From: an uncultured Colwellia sp.
GTDB lineage: Bacteria; Pseudomonadota; Gammaproteobacteria; Enterobacterales; Alteromonadaceae
Length of the DNA: 41,320 nt
Assembly (NCBI GenBank): GCA_913057925.1
Contig: CAJXPG010000016.1
Coordinates: 1-41,320 of the forward strand
Reading direction: 5' to 3'
Made by a program: the position numbers and the translations under genes
Notes under the pieces: generated by a model
What the model was told of the DNA's origin: nothing
Databases searched by the model: none
The model's input: the letters and a program-made list of their open reading frames with translations, nothing else
Part shown: piece by piece, positions 26,733 to 36,226 of the stretch
How the letters are laid out: each line of letters begins with the position of its first letter
Numbering within the stretch: position 1 is the stretch's first letter

Positions 26733-27233
26733 ATGGCTGATGAAAACCAAGTAGAGAATAGCGAAGCAGCACAACAAAACTCACCAGAATTTGCCATTCA
26801 ACGTATTTACACCAAAGATGTTTCTTTTGAGACGCCTAATTCACCGGCTGTATTTCAATTAGATTGGAAACCAGAAATCAAATTAGATCTTGATACGCGT
26901 TCTACTAAACTAGCTGATAATACTTATGAAGTAATTTTATCAGTAACCGTTACTGCAACAGTTGAAGGCCAAACAGCCTTTTTAGCTGAAGTGCAACAAG
27001 CGGGTATCTTTACTATCGGTAACTTACCTGAAGAGCAATTAGCACACACTATCGGTGCTTTCTGTCCGACGACATTGTTCCCATACGCTCGTGAAACTGT
27101 AGCTAGTCTAGTAAACCGTGGTTCTTTCCCACAATTTAACTTAACACCTGTTAACTTTGAAGGTTTATATGCTTCTTACGTTCAACAGCGTGCAGCGCAA
27201 GAAAACGCTCCACAAAGTACAGAAACGCACTAG
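26733..27233 (+). CDS. secB: Protein-export chaperone SecB
   Basis: A 166-residue cytosolic chaperone that holds precursor proteins unfolded and hands them to SecA. Family blocks are [43 protein letters not shown] and the C-terminal [14 protein letters not shown] followed by [11 protein letters not shown]. The ribosome binding site is AAAGGAG. The acidic, Gln-rich tail beyond the fold is typical. Confidence 0.97.
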   Translation: MADENQVENSEAAQQNSPEFAIQRIYTKDVSFETPNSPAVFQLDWKPEIKLDLDTRSTKLADNTYEVILSVTVTATVEGQTAFLAEVQQAGIFTIGNLPEEQLAHTIGAFCPTTLFPYARETVASLVNRGSFPQFNLTPVNFEGLYASYVQQRAAQENAPQSTETH

Positions 27234-27269
27234 TATTTTTTCTAATTTTTACTCAAAAGTAAGGTTTTT

Positions 27270-28274
27270 ATGACTTTAGCTGCAAAAATAACCGTCCTTG
27301 GAGCTGGCTCATATGGCACAGCTCTGGCTATTTGCTTAGCCAGAAATGGCCATGAAACTTTGCTTTGGGGTCGAGATAGTGATCATGTAGATACTATGAC
27401 GAGTGAAAGGGAAAACAGTAAGTATCTTTCTGGCTGTCCCTTTCCTGAAACACTGAGCCTTGAAGCTGATTTAGCATCTGCGGTTAAAGCAAGTGACAAT
27501 ATTTTAGTTGTCGTGCCAAGTCATGCTTTTGCTGACATGCTTAATCAAATTAAGCCAATGTTAACGGCAAATGCAAAAATTGCGTGGGCAACTAAAGGCT
27601 TAGATCCCCAGACCGGTGATTTATTGCAAAACGTTGCCAGAACTGTACTTGGTAATGAGATGCCTCTAGCCGTCTTGTCAGGGCCTACTTTTGCTAAAGA
27701 AATGGCTTCAGGTTTACCTACTGCTATTTCTTTATCTTCAGAAGATGATGCGTTTGTTGATGAACTATCAGACTTATTACACTGTGAAAAACTGTTTAGG
27801 GTTTACCCTAATAAAGACTTTATTGGTGTTCAGCTTGGTGGAGCGGTTAAAAACGTTATTGCCATTGCAGCAGGTATCGCTGATGGTATTGGTTTTGGTG
27901 CCAACGCGCGTACTGCATTAATCACCCGTGGTTTAGCTGAGATGACGCGCTTAGGTCTGGCGTTAAACGCTGAGCCTGCAACATTTATGGGCATGGCTGG
28001 TTTAGGTGATTTAGTGCTTACTTGTACGGATAACCAATCTAGAAACCGACGCTTTGGCTTAGCTTTAGGCCAAGGTAGTGAAGTAGAACAAGCTATCACT
28101 GATATTGGTCAAGTGGTAGAAGGCTACCGAAACACTAAAGAAGTTCACATGCTTGCGCAAAGACATAATGTTGAAATGCCTATTGTTGAGCAGGTATATC
28201 AAGTCCTTTATTGCGGAAAAAATGCTAAATTAGCAGCTGCTGATTTACTTTCTCGCGATAGAAAATTCGAATAA
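27270..28274 (+). CDS. gpsA: Glycerol-3-phosphate dehydrogenase [NAD(P)+]
   Basis: A 334-residue cytoplasmic enzyme making sn-glycerol-3-phosphate from dihydroxyacetone phosphate for phospholipid synthesis. The Rossmann motif is [20 protein letters not shown]; further motifs are [17 protein letters not shown], the catalytic-lysine region [17 protein letters not shown], and [17 protein letters not shown]. It is the last gene of the grxC-secB operon, 36 bases after secB, and is followed by a terminator. Confidence 0.97.
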   Translation: MTLAAKITVLGAGSYGTALAICLARNGHETLLWGRDSDHVDTMTSERENSKYLSGCPFPETLSLEADLASAVKASDNILVVVPSHAFADMLNQIKPMLTANAKIAWATKGLDPQTGDLLQNVARTVLGNEMPLAVLSGPTFAKEMASGLPTAISLSSEDDAFVDELSDLLHCEKLFRVYPNKDFIGVQLGGAVKNVIAIAAGIADGIGFGANARTALITRGLAEMTRLGLALNAEPATFMGMAGLGDLVLTCTDNQSRNRRFGLALGQGSEVEQAITDIGQVVEGYRNTKEVHMLAQRHNVEMPIVEQVYQVLYCGKNAKLAAADLLSRDRKFE

Positions 28275-28281
28275 TTAAGTT

Positions 28282-28327
28282 CACTGTAAGCCTTGGTGAC
28301 TCTATAGCTTACAGTGCTTTATTTGTT
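28282..28327. terminator. Terminator between convergent gpsA and trmL
   Basis: A perfect 10-bp stem, CACTGTAAGC (28282-28291) with GCTTACAGTG (28307-28316), has a 15-base loop and is followed by CTTTATTTG on the plus strand. It fills the gap between the two converging genes and could serve both. Confidence 0.75.
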
Positions 28328-28792
28328 TTAAACAGCGTTAGGGAAGCCTAACTGACGCCACGCATCGTAAACGATAACTGCGGTTGCATTAGATAAGTTC
28401 ATACTACGACTACCCTCTAGCATTGGGATCCTCAGTTTATTTTCATCTGGTATTTGAACTCTTACCTCTTCTGGTAATCCTGCAGTCTCAGAGCCAAACA
28501 ATAAATAGTCTCCTGCTTGAAAGCTTACATCGCCATAAAAATTATTTGTTTTAGTGGTGATTGCTAACACACGTTTCGGCTGTTCTTTTTCAATAAACGC
28601 ATCAAAACTCCCATGACGTTGCACCGCGGCGAACTCATGATAGTCGAGTCCTGCTCGACGTAACTTTTTATCATCTAAATCAAAGCCTAGTGGTTCAATT
28701 AGGTGTAATCTAAAGCCTGAGTTTGCACATAAACGTATAATATTGCCAGTATTTGGCGGGATTTGCGGTTGAAAAAGGACAACATCTAGCAT
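28328..28792 (-). CDS. trmL: tRNA (cytidine/uridine-2'-O)-methyltransferase TrmL
   Basis: A 154-residue SPOUT-class methyltransferase that 2'-O-methylates position 34 of tRNA-Leu isoacceptors. The whole length follows E. coli Trm[21 protein letters not shown] at the N-terminus, [13 protein letters not shown], then [19 protein letters not shown] with the knot region. Start ATG 28792 gives the family N-terminus (MLDVVLFQP); ATGs at 28801 and 28804 would add 3-4 residues, and no ribosome binding site decides between them. Confidence 0.95.
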   Translation of the reverse strand: MLDVVLFQPQIPPNTGNIIRLCANSGFRLHLIEPLGFDLDDKKLRRAGLDYHEFAAVQRHGSFDAFIEKEQPKRVLAITTKTNNFYGDVSFQAGDYLLFGSETAGLPEEVRVQIPDENKLRIPMLEGSRSMNLSNATAVIVYDAWRQLGFPNAV

Positions 28793-28872
28793 AACAATCA
28801 TCATGTAATAAAATTTTTGTTATTATAACGAGTAATAGCTTTCAGATCTTAATTTTTCTTCAAGGATAGCTT

Positions 28873-29793
28873 ATGAAAAATAATTCAATTTCCTCAGACG
28901 ATTATGCTTTTTGGGTACGCTTAGCAGCCATTTTGTCTAGTTCAACAGCGTTAGTTCTTGTTGTGATAAAGATTTATGCATGGTTAGTGACTGACTCGAG
29001 CGCTATGTTAGCTTCTACCACAGACTCTGTTTTAGATTTGTTTGCCTCTATCATGAGCATTGTTATTTTACGGTTTGCATTAGCACCTGCAGATAAAGAA
29101 CACTCCTTTGGTCATGGAAAGGCGGAAAGTTTAGCTGGATTAGTGCAAGCCTCCTTTGTGTTGGGATCAGCTATATTGTTAATTTTTAGTGGTGTCTCTC
29201 GAGTACTTAACCCACAAGCTATTGTGCAAAGTGAAGTCGCTATTTGGGTGACTATTATAGCCATTGCACTGACGCTGATGTTAGTTGCATTTCAACGCTA
29301 TGTGATTAAACGTACGGGTTCAATCATCATTAGTGGTGATGCCTTGCATTACCAGTCAGATTTACTGCTTAATCTAGGTGTTTTAGCGGCGATTGTTTTA
29401 AGTCAGGGGTACTGGTTACAGGCAGATGGTGTCTTTACTATTTTGGTGGCTTTATATTTAATTGTCGGAGCTGGGCAAATTATCATGCAAAGTGTTTCGC
29501 AGCTAATGGATAGTGAATTGAGTGATGAAGAATTGGCGCAAATTAAATCGTGTGTTCTAGCTCATGAACAAGCCTTAGGCATTCATGAATTACGAACAAG
29601 GCAGTCGGGTGCGCAACGATTCGTACAATTTCATTTAGAGCTTAACGATGATTTATCGCTTTTTGAAGCGCATAGCATAGGCGATCAAATTGAAGCTAAA
29701 ATATGCAAGCAATTTGCTCCTTGTGAGGTTTTTATTCACCATGATCCAAGCTCTGTTGTTAACAATGAGCTTAAAAAGAGTGACTCGAAGTAG
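28873..29793 (+). CDS. fieF: Cation diffusion facilitator FieF
   Basis: A 306-residue inner-membrane antiporter that exports Zn2+/Fe2+ in exchange for protons. Six hydrophobic segments lie in the first 210 residues. The metal site of FieF is recognisable as D51 and D55 in TTDSVLDLF and the H..D pair in GDALHYQSD; HSFGHGKAESLAGLVQA follows the second helix. The cytoplasmic C-terminal domain (about 210-295) ends with FIHHDPSSV. AAGGA precedes the ATG. Confidence 0.94.
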   Translation: MKNNSISSDDYAFWVRLAAILSSSTALVLVVIKIYAWLVTDSSAMLASTTDSVLDLFASIMSIVILRFALAPADKEHSFGHGKAESLAGLVQASFVLGSAILLIFSGVSRVLNPQAIVQSEVAIWVTIIAIALTLMLVAFQRYVIKRTGSIIISGDALHYQSDLLLNLGVLAAIVLSQGYWLQADGVFTILVALYLIVGAGQIIMQSVSQLMDSELSDEELAQIKSCVLAHEQALGIHELRTRQSGAQRFVQFHLELNDDLSLFEAHSIGDQIEAKICKQFAPCEVFIHHDPSSVVNNELKKSDSK

Positions 29794-29845
29794 AGTACTC
29801 AAGTGGAAAAGGTTGTCGGGTTGATAAATGACAACGCTTTAGTTA

Positions 29846-30811
29846 TTAATGAGCTTTAAACCAAGCGAGTACCTGGGCTAGAGCTGCGTCTCTGTAGTTA
29901 TCTAGTTCAAAGAATAATTCGTGATAGGCACCATCAATTTTGACGGGTTTACCATCTGGACAAGAATGTGGATGTGCACGGTGTAATTGTTGACAAAAAT
30001 CATCCTGTGCTTGTAAGGATACTACACTGTCACTTCCTGCTTGCAGCAATAATAATGGTGTTGTTAACAGCGATATTTTGCTAAATATTTCTTGTTGTGC
30101 AGCGATACTTTCAAGAAGCCAGTGACCTGTTACTCCGCCTAGCTGGATATGGTTGTTGTTTTCATATAACTGATAAAAGCTTTGATATCTTTTTGGGCAA
30201 TGACTCAATCTATTATTTTCAAAGCTAATAGCCTGATAGTCACTCTGACCGAAAAAATACCAAGGTGTTTTGCTAACTAAGCTATTGAGTTTTTGCTGAC
30301 TGCTTACTAACAACCGCGCTACTGGTTCTGGCAAAGTCCCAGAATTAAACCCTAACATAGGCGATGATATTACAGCTGCTTTAATGGCTTCTGGTGCATC
30401 TTGCATCAAGCGTGTTGCGATTGCTCCACCCATAGAATGAGCGAGCAGGTAAGGTTTAACTGAACTGTGGCGAGTAACAACGCGCTCAACAAAATATCTT
30501 AAATCAGCGACGTAATCTTGAAAGTGTTTAACATAGCCTTTATTTTTATGGTCGAGAAGTCTGCCAGAAAGCCCTTGACCACGATGATCTATGATGAAAA
30601 TGCTATAGCCTTGTTGATATAGCTCAAAGGCTAACTCTTGATACTTTAGGTAACTTTCACTTCTCCCTGGGACAACAACAATACTAGGGGCGTCAATAAA
30701 CGCTTGGTTAAAAGCAGTAAAGTGAATTTCTACTCTATCAACTCCTTGAAAGGAGTCAAAAATTCCTTGTTGCCAAAACGTACTAAGTTGAAGTGTCTTT
30801 GTGGTTTCCAT
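29846..30811 (-). CDS. Alpha/beta hydrolase, lysophospholipase L2 (PldB)-like
   Basis: A 321-residue serine hydrolase of the monoglyceride/lysophospholipase type (Hydrolase_4). The nucleophile elbow is LAHSMGGAIATRL, the oxyanion/DHRG block is IDHRGQGLSGR, the acid is in LLLQAGSDSVVS and the His in DGAYHELFFE, so the triad is complete. No signal peptide is seen. E. coli PldB is about 340 residues with similar motifs. The natural substrate is unproven. Confidence 0.87.
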   Translation of the reverse strand: METTKTLQLSTFWQQGIFDSFQGVDRVEIHFTAFNQAFIDAPSIVVVPGRSESYLKYQELAFELYQQGYSIFIIDHRGQGLSGRLLDHKNKGYVKHFQDYVADLRYFVERVVTRHSSVKPYLLAHSMGGAIATRLMQDAPEAIKAAVISSPMLGFNSGTLPEPVARLLVSSQQKLNSLVSKTPWYFFGQSDYQAISFENNRLSHCPKRYQSFYQLYENNNHIQLGGVTGHWLLESIAAQQEIFSKISLLTTPLLLLQAGSDSVVSLQAQDDFCQQLHRAHPHSCPDGKPVKIDGAYHELFFELDNYRDAALAQVLAWFKAH

Positions 30812-30891
30812 TGAAATTTTCTGGTTTCTTTAGGTCGGTTAGCTAATATTTATACAGTTTGCAGTGACTAGATTAGAAAGTATATAAAAGC

Positions 30892-32994
30892 TTAGGCTTG
30901 AAGGCTGAAAGAAAATATTTTTGACATTTTACTTTCTACTTTGCGGTTGTTAATTGTCGCAGGGCTAAAACGCCATTTACGCATTGCAGAACGTATAGCT
31001 GATTTAAAGTAGATTAATTTACTTTGCTGAGCAAAATTTAAGTCTTTAATCTTACCTTCTCTATCAATAGTAAAGTCTACTTTCACTTCCATCTCAATAC
31101 CACGACGTTTAGCTAAAGTTGGGTAAACAGGACTAATTGAGTTAAGTAGTTTAGCTTCAAGAGCCACAGGCTGAGTCTGGGGTATATTTGCTGGTGAATT
31201 ACTTTGTTGTAATGCGTCAGCTTGGATAGCCGCTTTATTAATTTTATACGATGTTTGATATAGCTCGTTAGGCATTGCTAGATCATTTATTTCTTGGCGA
31301 TAAGAAACTTGTCTGTAAGGTTCTACTTTAATGTTTAACGCTGTAAGTGTCATAGTTGAAGGCTTAGTGCTTTCTATTAACTCGAATCGCTCGTTAACAT
31401 CACTGACTTTAGCTTTAGTGATATTGTTTGGTAGTTGTGCTTGTATTGAAGCCATTGCCGTTTCTAAAGATTGAGATATTCTTTTATCTTTAGTAGGAGC
31501 AGCTGACTCAGCAAAGTTATTGTTGTTAATGTTTAGTACTGATGCTTTTTGTTGTTCAGTTGGCTCAATAGGTCTGGTACTTGCTAAGATAGTTTTTTTG
31601 CTAGTGTTAGCCTTGCTTTGGCTATCAATAGAAGTGGGGCTATTAATTTTTTCTTTTAGCGGAGAACTAGCAGCTATATTGTTCACTTTATCCGTGGTTT
31701 TTTGAATGTTAGCAACAACAGGAACAGTATCTTGAGTGGCAGAATCATTATTAGCTAGTACCGGGTTTAAAGGGACAACTGATAATGGCTGTTCGCTTCT
31801 ACTTTTTGGACTAAGTAAGTATTTAGCTATTGAATCATTAGGCACTCTGTCATCTACGCTTGCACTAATAGTTGCAGGTGTCTGGTTTAATTGAAAGCTC
31901 GTTTTGCTTAAGGATTGGGCATCTTGCCATGGGAATTTATTATTAAGTTGTTGAGCGAATGGCATAGTAAGCACTTGGTTTATACTTAGTAACGATAAGG
32001 CTAACAGTAAACTTACCGCGGCTAAAAATTTACTAGTGTGATTTGTTGGCGCGCAGTGGTGATCAACTAGTCGAAGCACTCGAGTTTTTAAATCGCCTCC
32101 TGAAGCGGCCATTGCCATGGTTGGTATCGTGTGAAAATGAGGCTTAGCACATAGGGAAGCCGTATCTGTCAAAGTGTGGGCATAAGCTATAGCATCTCCA
32201 CAATGTTGCACAGCGATATCGTCACTACAGTACTCTCGCTCATTACGCATTTGCTTGCCGACCCAGTGCACACATGGATGGAAGAAGAATAACAGCTCAA
32301 CTAATGTCTGCAAGAAGTTAACTAAATAGTCATGGCGGCGAATGTGTGCTAATTCATGTAAAATAAGCATCTCTAATTGAGCTGAGTCTAGGCCTGTAAC
32401 CATACTTGCCGGAAGTAGCACTACTGGCTTTAACCAGCCAATAGCCATTGGCACTTCGGCTTTTAAAGAAATAAGTAATCTTGGTGCTTTCTTTAAGTGG
32501 ATTTGTTTTGCTAATTCATTGAAGCGTACTAATAACTCTGAGGAAGGAGCTATACTAGAGTGTGTAGGTAAGTTATTTACATTTCGTATTTCAATCAGTA
32601 GTTTACTAGCGAGAATAGTGATGGTGGCAAGCCATAATAAAGCAAGGTAAGGTAATGAATAAGCAAGGATTGACGGTAAAAGCTCTTGATAGCTTAATAA
32701 CGCATTTTGTTGGGTCAACTCATTAACTAAACTGGTTAATGGAATAGGACTTAGGTTACTACTAATACCAGAGCCAGAATCAGGGTAAACCATTATAAAT
32801 GTAAAAAGGGCAAGCGTAGCGTTACTGAGCATTGCAACTGTTGCTAATCCATAACGGAGTTTTGATTTATTTTTATCAACAATAGATAACACTGACTTTA
32901 AAATAAGCGCCACCAGAATACCCTGCCACAAGAAGTGCACTAAGGTAAGCGATAAGCTATATAAAAAAGGGCTGTTAAATAATTGTTCAATCAT
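30892..32994 (-). CDS. M56 (BlaR1-like) membrane peptidase with C-terminal TonB domain
   Basis: A 700-residue protein. The N-terminal 340 residues are a BlaR1/MecR1-type M56 zinc peptidase: membrane helices around 15-40, 45-70 and 105-135, then HELAHIRRHDYLVNF (zinc motif H213-H217) and NEREYCSDD, and another membrane helix after it. About 250 low-complexity residues rich in Ser, Thr, Asn and Lys follow. The last 90 residues are a TonB C-terminal-like domain (ISPVYPTLAKRRGIEMEVKV, then MRKWRFSPA). The beta-lactam-binding sensor domain of true BlaR1 is missing. It lies 18 bases after the blaI-like gene and so is the likely signal-transducing protease that cleaves that repressor. Confidence 0.9.
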   Translation of the reverse strand: MIEQLFNSPFLYSLSLTLVHFLWQGILVALILKSVLSIVDKNKSKLRYGLATVAMLSNATLALFTFIMVYPDSGSGISSNLSPIPLTSLVNELTQQNALLSYQELLPSILAYSLPYLALLWLATITILASKLLIEIRNVNNLPTHSSIAPSSELLVRFNELAKQIHLKKAPRLLISLKAEVPMAIGWLKPVVLLPASMVTGLDSAQLEMLILHELAHIRRHDYLVNFLQTLVELLFFFHPCVHWVGKQMRNEREYCSDDIAVQHCGDAIAYAHTLTDTASLCAKPHFHTIPTMAMAASGGDLKTRVLRLVDHHCAPTNHTSKFLAAVSLLLALSLLSINQVLTMPFAQQLNNKFPWQDAQSLSKTSFQLNQTPATISASVDDRVPNDSIAKYLLSPKSRSEQPLSVVPLNPVLANNDSATQDTVPVVANIQKTTDKVNNIAASSPLKEKINSPTSIDSQSKANTSKKTILASTRPIEPTEQQKASVLNINNNNFAESAAPTKDKRISQSLETAMASIQAQLPNNITKAKVSDVNERFELIESTKPSTMTLTALNIKVEPYRQVSYRQEINDLAMPNELYQTSYKINKAAIQADALQQSNSPANIPQTQPVALEAKLLNSISPVYPTLAKRRGIEMEVKVDFTIDREGKIKDLNFAQQSKLIYFKSAIRSAMRKWRFSPATINNRKVESKMSKIFSFSLQA

Positions 32995-33012
32995 AGGTGG
33001 TGTTATAAAAAG

Positions 33013-33393
33013 CTATTTTTCTAAAGAGTTTAATAACTGACGTATGTCATTAATTTCTTGGTCGCTAGTGGAGTCATCAATTGCGCGCATCACTAACTTG
33101 GAAGTTGAACCACCAAATGCTTTACCAATAAGGTCTTTAATCAAAGATGACTGTGTTTGTGTTTGACTATAAGCAGCAGCGTAAACATGCGCGCGGTTAC
33201 TTTCATCACGAATAACCAGAGACTTCTCATGCATTATTTGTAATATCTTTAATACAGTAGTGTAGCCTGTTTTTTGTGTCGTGCTTACTACTTCATGAAT
33301 TTGTCTTACGGTTGCAGGGCCCATGTTCCAAAGAACATTTAGTAATGTCAGCTCTGCCTCTGTAGGCTTTACTGAAGAGTTTTCATGCGCCAT
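33013..33393 (-). CDS. BlaI/MecI/CopY family transcriptional repressor
   Basis: A 126-residue winged-helix repressor (Penicillinase_R family). The DNA-binding domain covers about residues 8-75: PTEAELTLLNVLWNMGPATV, then VVSTTQKTGYTTVLKILQIM. The short C-terminal part is for dimerisation, where M56 proteases cut. ATG 33393 is preferred over 33399 because AAAGGA lies 7 bases upstream of it. It is transcribed with the M56-TonB gene and probably represses this pair; the signal is unknown. Confidence 0.92.
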   Translation of the reverse strand: MAHENSSVKPTEAELTLLNVLWNMGPATVRQIHEVVSTTQKTGYTTVLKILQIMHEKSLVIRDESNRAHVYAAAYSQTQTQSSLIKDLIGKAFGGSTSKLVMRAIDDSTSDQEINDIRQLLNSLEK

Positions 33394-33441
33394 GTACATA
33401 TCCTTTATTTCATCAATTTAGTTATGCTAGTTGTTTTTATT

Positions 33442-33487
33442 TAAGCTAGGGCTAGATACGAATAAGGTCGTATTTTGTCCTAGCTTA
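33442..33487. repeat. Long two-part inverted repeat upstream of the blaI-like gene
   Basis: Outer arms TAAGCTAGG (33442-33450) and CCTAGCTTA (33479-33487) pair perfectly, as do inner arms ATACGA (33456-33461) and TCGTAT (33468-33473). The 5-base spacers between them pair partly. The whole 46-bp element can form a 20-bp hairpin with a 6-base loop. It is 49 bases upstream of the repressor start and 60 bases beyond the psd stop. It may be the repressor operator, or a psd terminator lacking a T-run. Confidence 0.6.
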
Positions 33488-33547
33488 TATTGAGTACACT
33501 AAATGAGCAACTACTTTGTTAATAGATGTTATTATTGAGTAAATACT

Positions 33548-34459
33548 CTATGAACTTGATTTGCTAACAGTGGCATATAGCTCACCTAAGCGGGTAACTG
33601 TTTCAGGTCCAGCGTCTGGAGCAAATTCTTCAAGCATGTTTGGTGCAAAAGCACTGACAACGGTAGATCCAAGTTTAAAGCGGCCCATTTCATCGCCTTT
33701 GGCAAAATGAATAGCATCATCACCATCTTTAGGGTATTGCCATCTGAAAATATCTTTGCCAGCCGGTGGTGTGATAGTACCTGCCCAAGTAGTTTCTATA
33801 CTTGCTACTATGGTTGCACCTACAAGCACCATAGCGAGTTCGCCATGCTCAGTATCAAAAATGGCAACTACGCGTTCATTTCTTGCAAATAAGTCAGGGA
33901 CATTTTGCGCGGTTAATGGGTTAACTGAAAATAATTCGCCAGGTACATAAATCATTTCACGTAAGGTTGCAGCCATTGGCATATGTATGCGGTGATAATC
34001 TTTTGGTGCAAGGTATATGCATGAGAACTTTCCACCATGAAATGGTGTGGCTGTATTCTCGTCTCCACCTAGTAAAGACGTTAGACTATAATTAAAGCCC
34101 TTCGCTTGGATAAGTTGGCCGTCAACTATGTCACCCTGTTGACTGATAGCACCATCTACTGGGTAACACAGTGCTGCATCATTATCATCAATGGTACGCG
34201 CACCTTCTTCAAGCTCACGGGTAAAGAAATCATTGAAGGTATCAAAATCACTGGCATTTTTAAGCTTTGCCTCACCCATGTTGATGCCATAAGCTTTAAT
34301 AAACATGCTAATACACTTTGTCGTCAACCAACCCATTTTGGCTGCTGCTAGTTTTCCTACCAACCTTGAAATTGCGTGTTTTGGCATTATGTATTGCAGG
34401 GCTATTTTGATTGTATCGCTAAGGTTATTTTTTGAAGACACTCTTTTTTCCTTAATCAT
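33548..34459 (-). CDS. psd: Phosphatidylserine decarboxylase
   Basis: A 303-residue membrane-associated enzyme that converts phosphatidylserine to phosphatidylethanolamine. The proenzyme self-cleaves at the LGST motif (in [13 protein letters not shown]), making the pyruvoyl group from the Ser. Other family blocks are [22 protein letters not shown] and [13 protein letters not shown]. Its ATG overlaps the end of rsgA by 8 bases, as commonly seen for rsgA-psd in gammaproteobacteria, so the two are co-transcribed and probably translationally coupled. Confidence 0.96.
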   Translation of the reverse strand: MIKEKRVSSKNNLSDTIKIALQYIMPKHAISRLVGKLAAAKMGWLTTKCISMFIKAYGINMGEAKLKNASDFDTFNDFFTRELEEGARTIDDNDAALCYPVDGAISQQGDIVDGQLIQAKGFNYSLTSLLGGDENTATPFHGGKFSCIYLAPKDYHRIHMPMAATLREMIYVPGELFSVNPLTAQNVPDLFARNERVVAIFDTEHGELAMVLVGATIVASIETTWAGTITPPAGKDIFRWQYPKDGDDAIHFAKGDEMGRFKLGSTVVSAFAPNMLEEFAPDAGPETVTRLGELYATVSKSSS

Positions 34460-35510
34460 TAAAGCGTGAAGTTAATTTATTGTCGTTTAAGCTTGCTAAT
34501 ATTCGTTGAAAACTAGCTAAGCGAAGGGGATTTATTTTGTTGTCTTTCCCTGCTGCAACGAGCGCGCAGCCAGGATCAGATTGGTGTTTACAATCTCTGA
34601 ATTTGCATAAACCTAAGTAGTCAGAAAACTCAACAAAGCCATGGCAAACTTGCTCAGGCGTTAAGTGCCATAAACCAAATTCTCTAATTCCAGGTGAATC
34701 AATTAAATCTCCGCCATCGTTAAAATGATATAAACGAGCAACAGTTGTTGTATGTTGTCCCAAGCCTGAGTTTTCAGAGACTTCTTGGGTTAATAGCCCT
34801 AATTCAGGCATTAAAGAGTTAACTAAGGTAGACTTGCCAACTCCTGATTGCCCAACAAAAATACTGGTATGCTGGGAAAGTTGCAGCTTAAGCTCACTGA
34901 TGCCATCTTTAGACTTACTACTGGCGAAAAGCACTTGATAGCCAATGTCACGGTAGATTTTCAACTGGTCGTCTATAACCTGTTTTTCTTGCGCTGAAAT
35001 GCTATCAAGTAAATCAGTTTTATTGAGCACAATAACAGGGGTTATACCGGTTTGTTCGGCAGCAACCAAGTAGCGATCGATAATATCACTATTAAAAACC
35101 GGTAAAACAGAAGAGACAATTAGTATCTGGGATATATTTGCCGCAATTGGTTTAACGCCGTCATAAACGTCTGGGCGACTTAATACTGAGTCACGCTCAT
35201 GTACCGCTTCAATGATGCCTGTAATACTATGTTGAGTTTCTTTTCCTTGACGCCACAGCACTTGATCACCACAGACTAAGGAGCTGATTGAGCGACGTAA
35301 ATTACAACGAAAGATGTCACCATGGCTGTCTTCAACATCAGCATGCTGACCAAAACGGCTAATGATAACTCCATGTTGTGGAGTACCTAAGTCATCGTCG
35401 AGCCATTGGATCTTGTCTTTATTTTTACTGCCTTTAGTTTGCAGTTTTTTATCATGATTGGCTTTGATGCGTCTCTGCTGACCTTTAGTCAGTTTCTTTG
35501 CTTTAGCCAT
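34452..35510 (-). CDS. rsgA: Small ribosomal subunit biogenesis GTPase RsgA
   Basis: A 352-residue circularly permuted GTPase that acts in late 30S maturation. An OB domain (about 40-110) is followed by permuted G motifs: G4 VLNKTDLL, G1 [15 protein letters not shown]3 [12 protein letters not shown]. The C-terminal zinc domain has [16 protein letters not shown]. The N-terminus is basic and Lys-rich. It is divergent from orn, as in E. coli, and overlaps psd. Confidence 0.96.
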   Translation of the reverse strand: MAKAKKLTKGQQRRIKANHDKKLQTKGSKNKDKIQWLDDDLGTPQHGVIISRFGQHADVEDSHGDIFRCNLRRSISSLVCGDQVLWRQGKETQHSITGIIEAVHERDSVLSRPDVYDGVKPIAANISQILIVSSVLPVFNSDIIDRYLVAAEQTGITPVIVLNKTDLLDSISAQEKQVIDDQLKIYRDIGYQVLFASSKSKDGISELKLQLSQHTSIFVGQSGVGKSTLVNSLMPELGLLTQEVSENSGLGQHTTTVARLYHFNDGGDLIDSPGIREFGLWHLTPEQVCHGFVEFSDYLGLCKFRDCKHQSDPGCALVAAGKDNKINPLRLASFQRILASLNDNKLTSRFND

Positions 35511-35607
35511 GAGAATTATTCATACGATTTAATTTGATCCAACTGAGTTCTGGCGTATTATACTAACAATTGTATATGAATGCTTGTGCATTTTTTAAGG
35601 GAAGTTT

Positions 35608-36153
35608 ATGACGGGTAATGACAGTAATTTAATTTGGCTTGATCTAGAAATGACAGGGTTAGAACCTGAAGAAGATGTGATTTTAGAAATAGCTATTATC
35701 ATCACAGATAGTCATTTAAACATTTTAGCGCAAGGGCCGGTTTTTGCCATTCATCAAGCTGATAACGTATTAGATAATATGAATCCTTGGTGTATTGAAC
35801 ATCACGGAAAATCAGGACTTACTCAAAGGTGTCGTGACAGTGAGGTTAGCTTGGCTCAAGCAACCGAACAAAGTTTAGCATTTATACAAGCGTGGGTTCC
35901 GCAAGGTAAATCGCCTATGTGTGGTAATAGCATAGGTCAAGATAGACGCTTTATTAATAAATACATGCCTACTTTTGAAGAACACTTCCATTATAGAAAC
36001 CTCGATGTAAGTACGATAAAGGAATTAGCAAGACGTTGGAAGCCTGAAGTTTTAGATTCCGTAAAGAAAACAGGGGCACATTTGGCACTTGATGATATCA
36101 AAGAGTCAATTGCTGAGTTGAAAGTTTACCGAGAGCTTTTCTTTAAGCTTTAA
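35608..36153 (+). CDS. orn: Oligoribonuclease
   Basis: A 181-residue DEDDh 3'-5' exonuclease that degrades dinucleotides, including pGpG from c-di-GMP breakdown, to mononucleotides. The motifs are [20 protein letters not shown] (Exo I), [12 protein letters not shown] (Exo II) and the His/Asp pair in [13 protein letters not shown] (Exo III). Its length equals E. coli Orn (181). AAGGGAAG precedes the ATG. Divergent from rsgA. Confidence 0.97.
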   Translation: MTGNDSNLIWLDLEMTGLEPEEDVILEIAIIITDSHLNILAQGPVFAIHQADNVLDNMNPWCIEHHGKSGLTQRCRDSEVSLAQATEQSLAFIQAWVPQGKSPMCGNSIGQDRRFINKYMPTFEEHFHYRNLDVSTIKELARRWKPEVLDSVKKTGAHLALDDIKESIAELKVYRELFFKL

Positions 36154-36226
36154 CAATTCCCATACAAAAATCTAAGGCACAAGCGCAGCTAAAGCGTTAT
36201 TATTGTGCCACCTTCCTTATTGAACC

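Noticed and set aside
29812-29835. GTTGTC/GACAAC repeat between fieF and the PldB-like gene as a terminator
   Set aside because: The stem is only 6 bp and the T-tract is poor.
36176-36209. GGCACAA/TTGTGCC repeat after orn as a terminator
   Set aside because: The 7-bp stem has no T-run after it and lies close to the DUF885 start.
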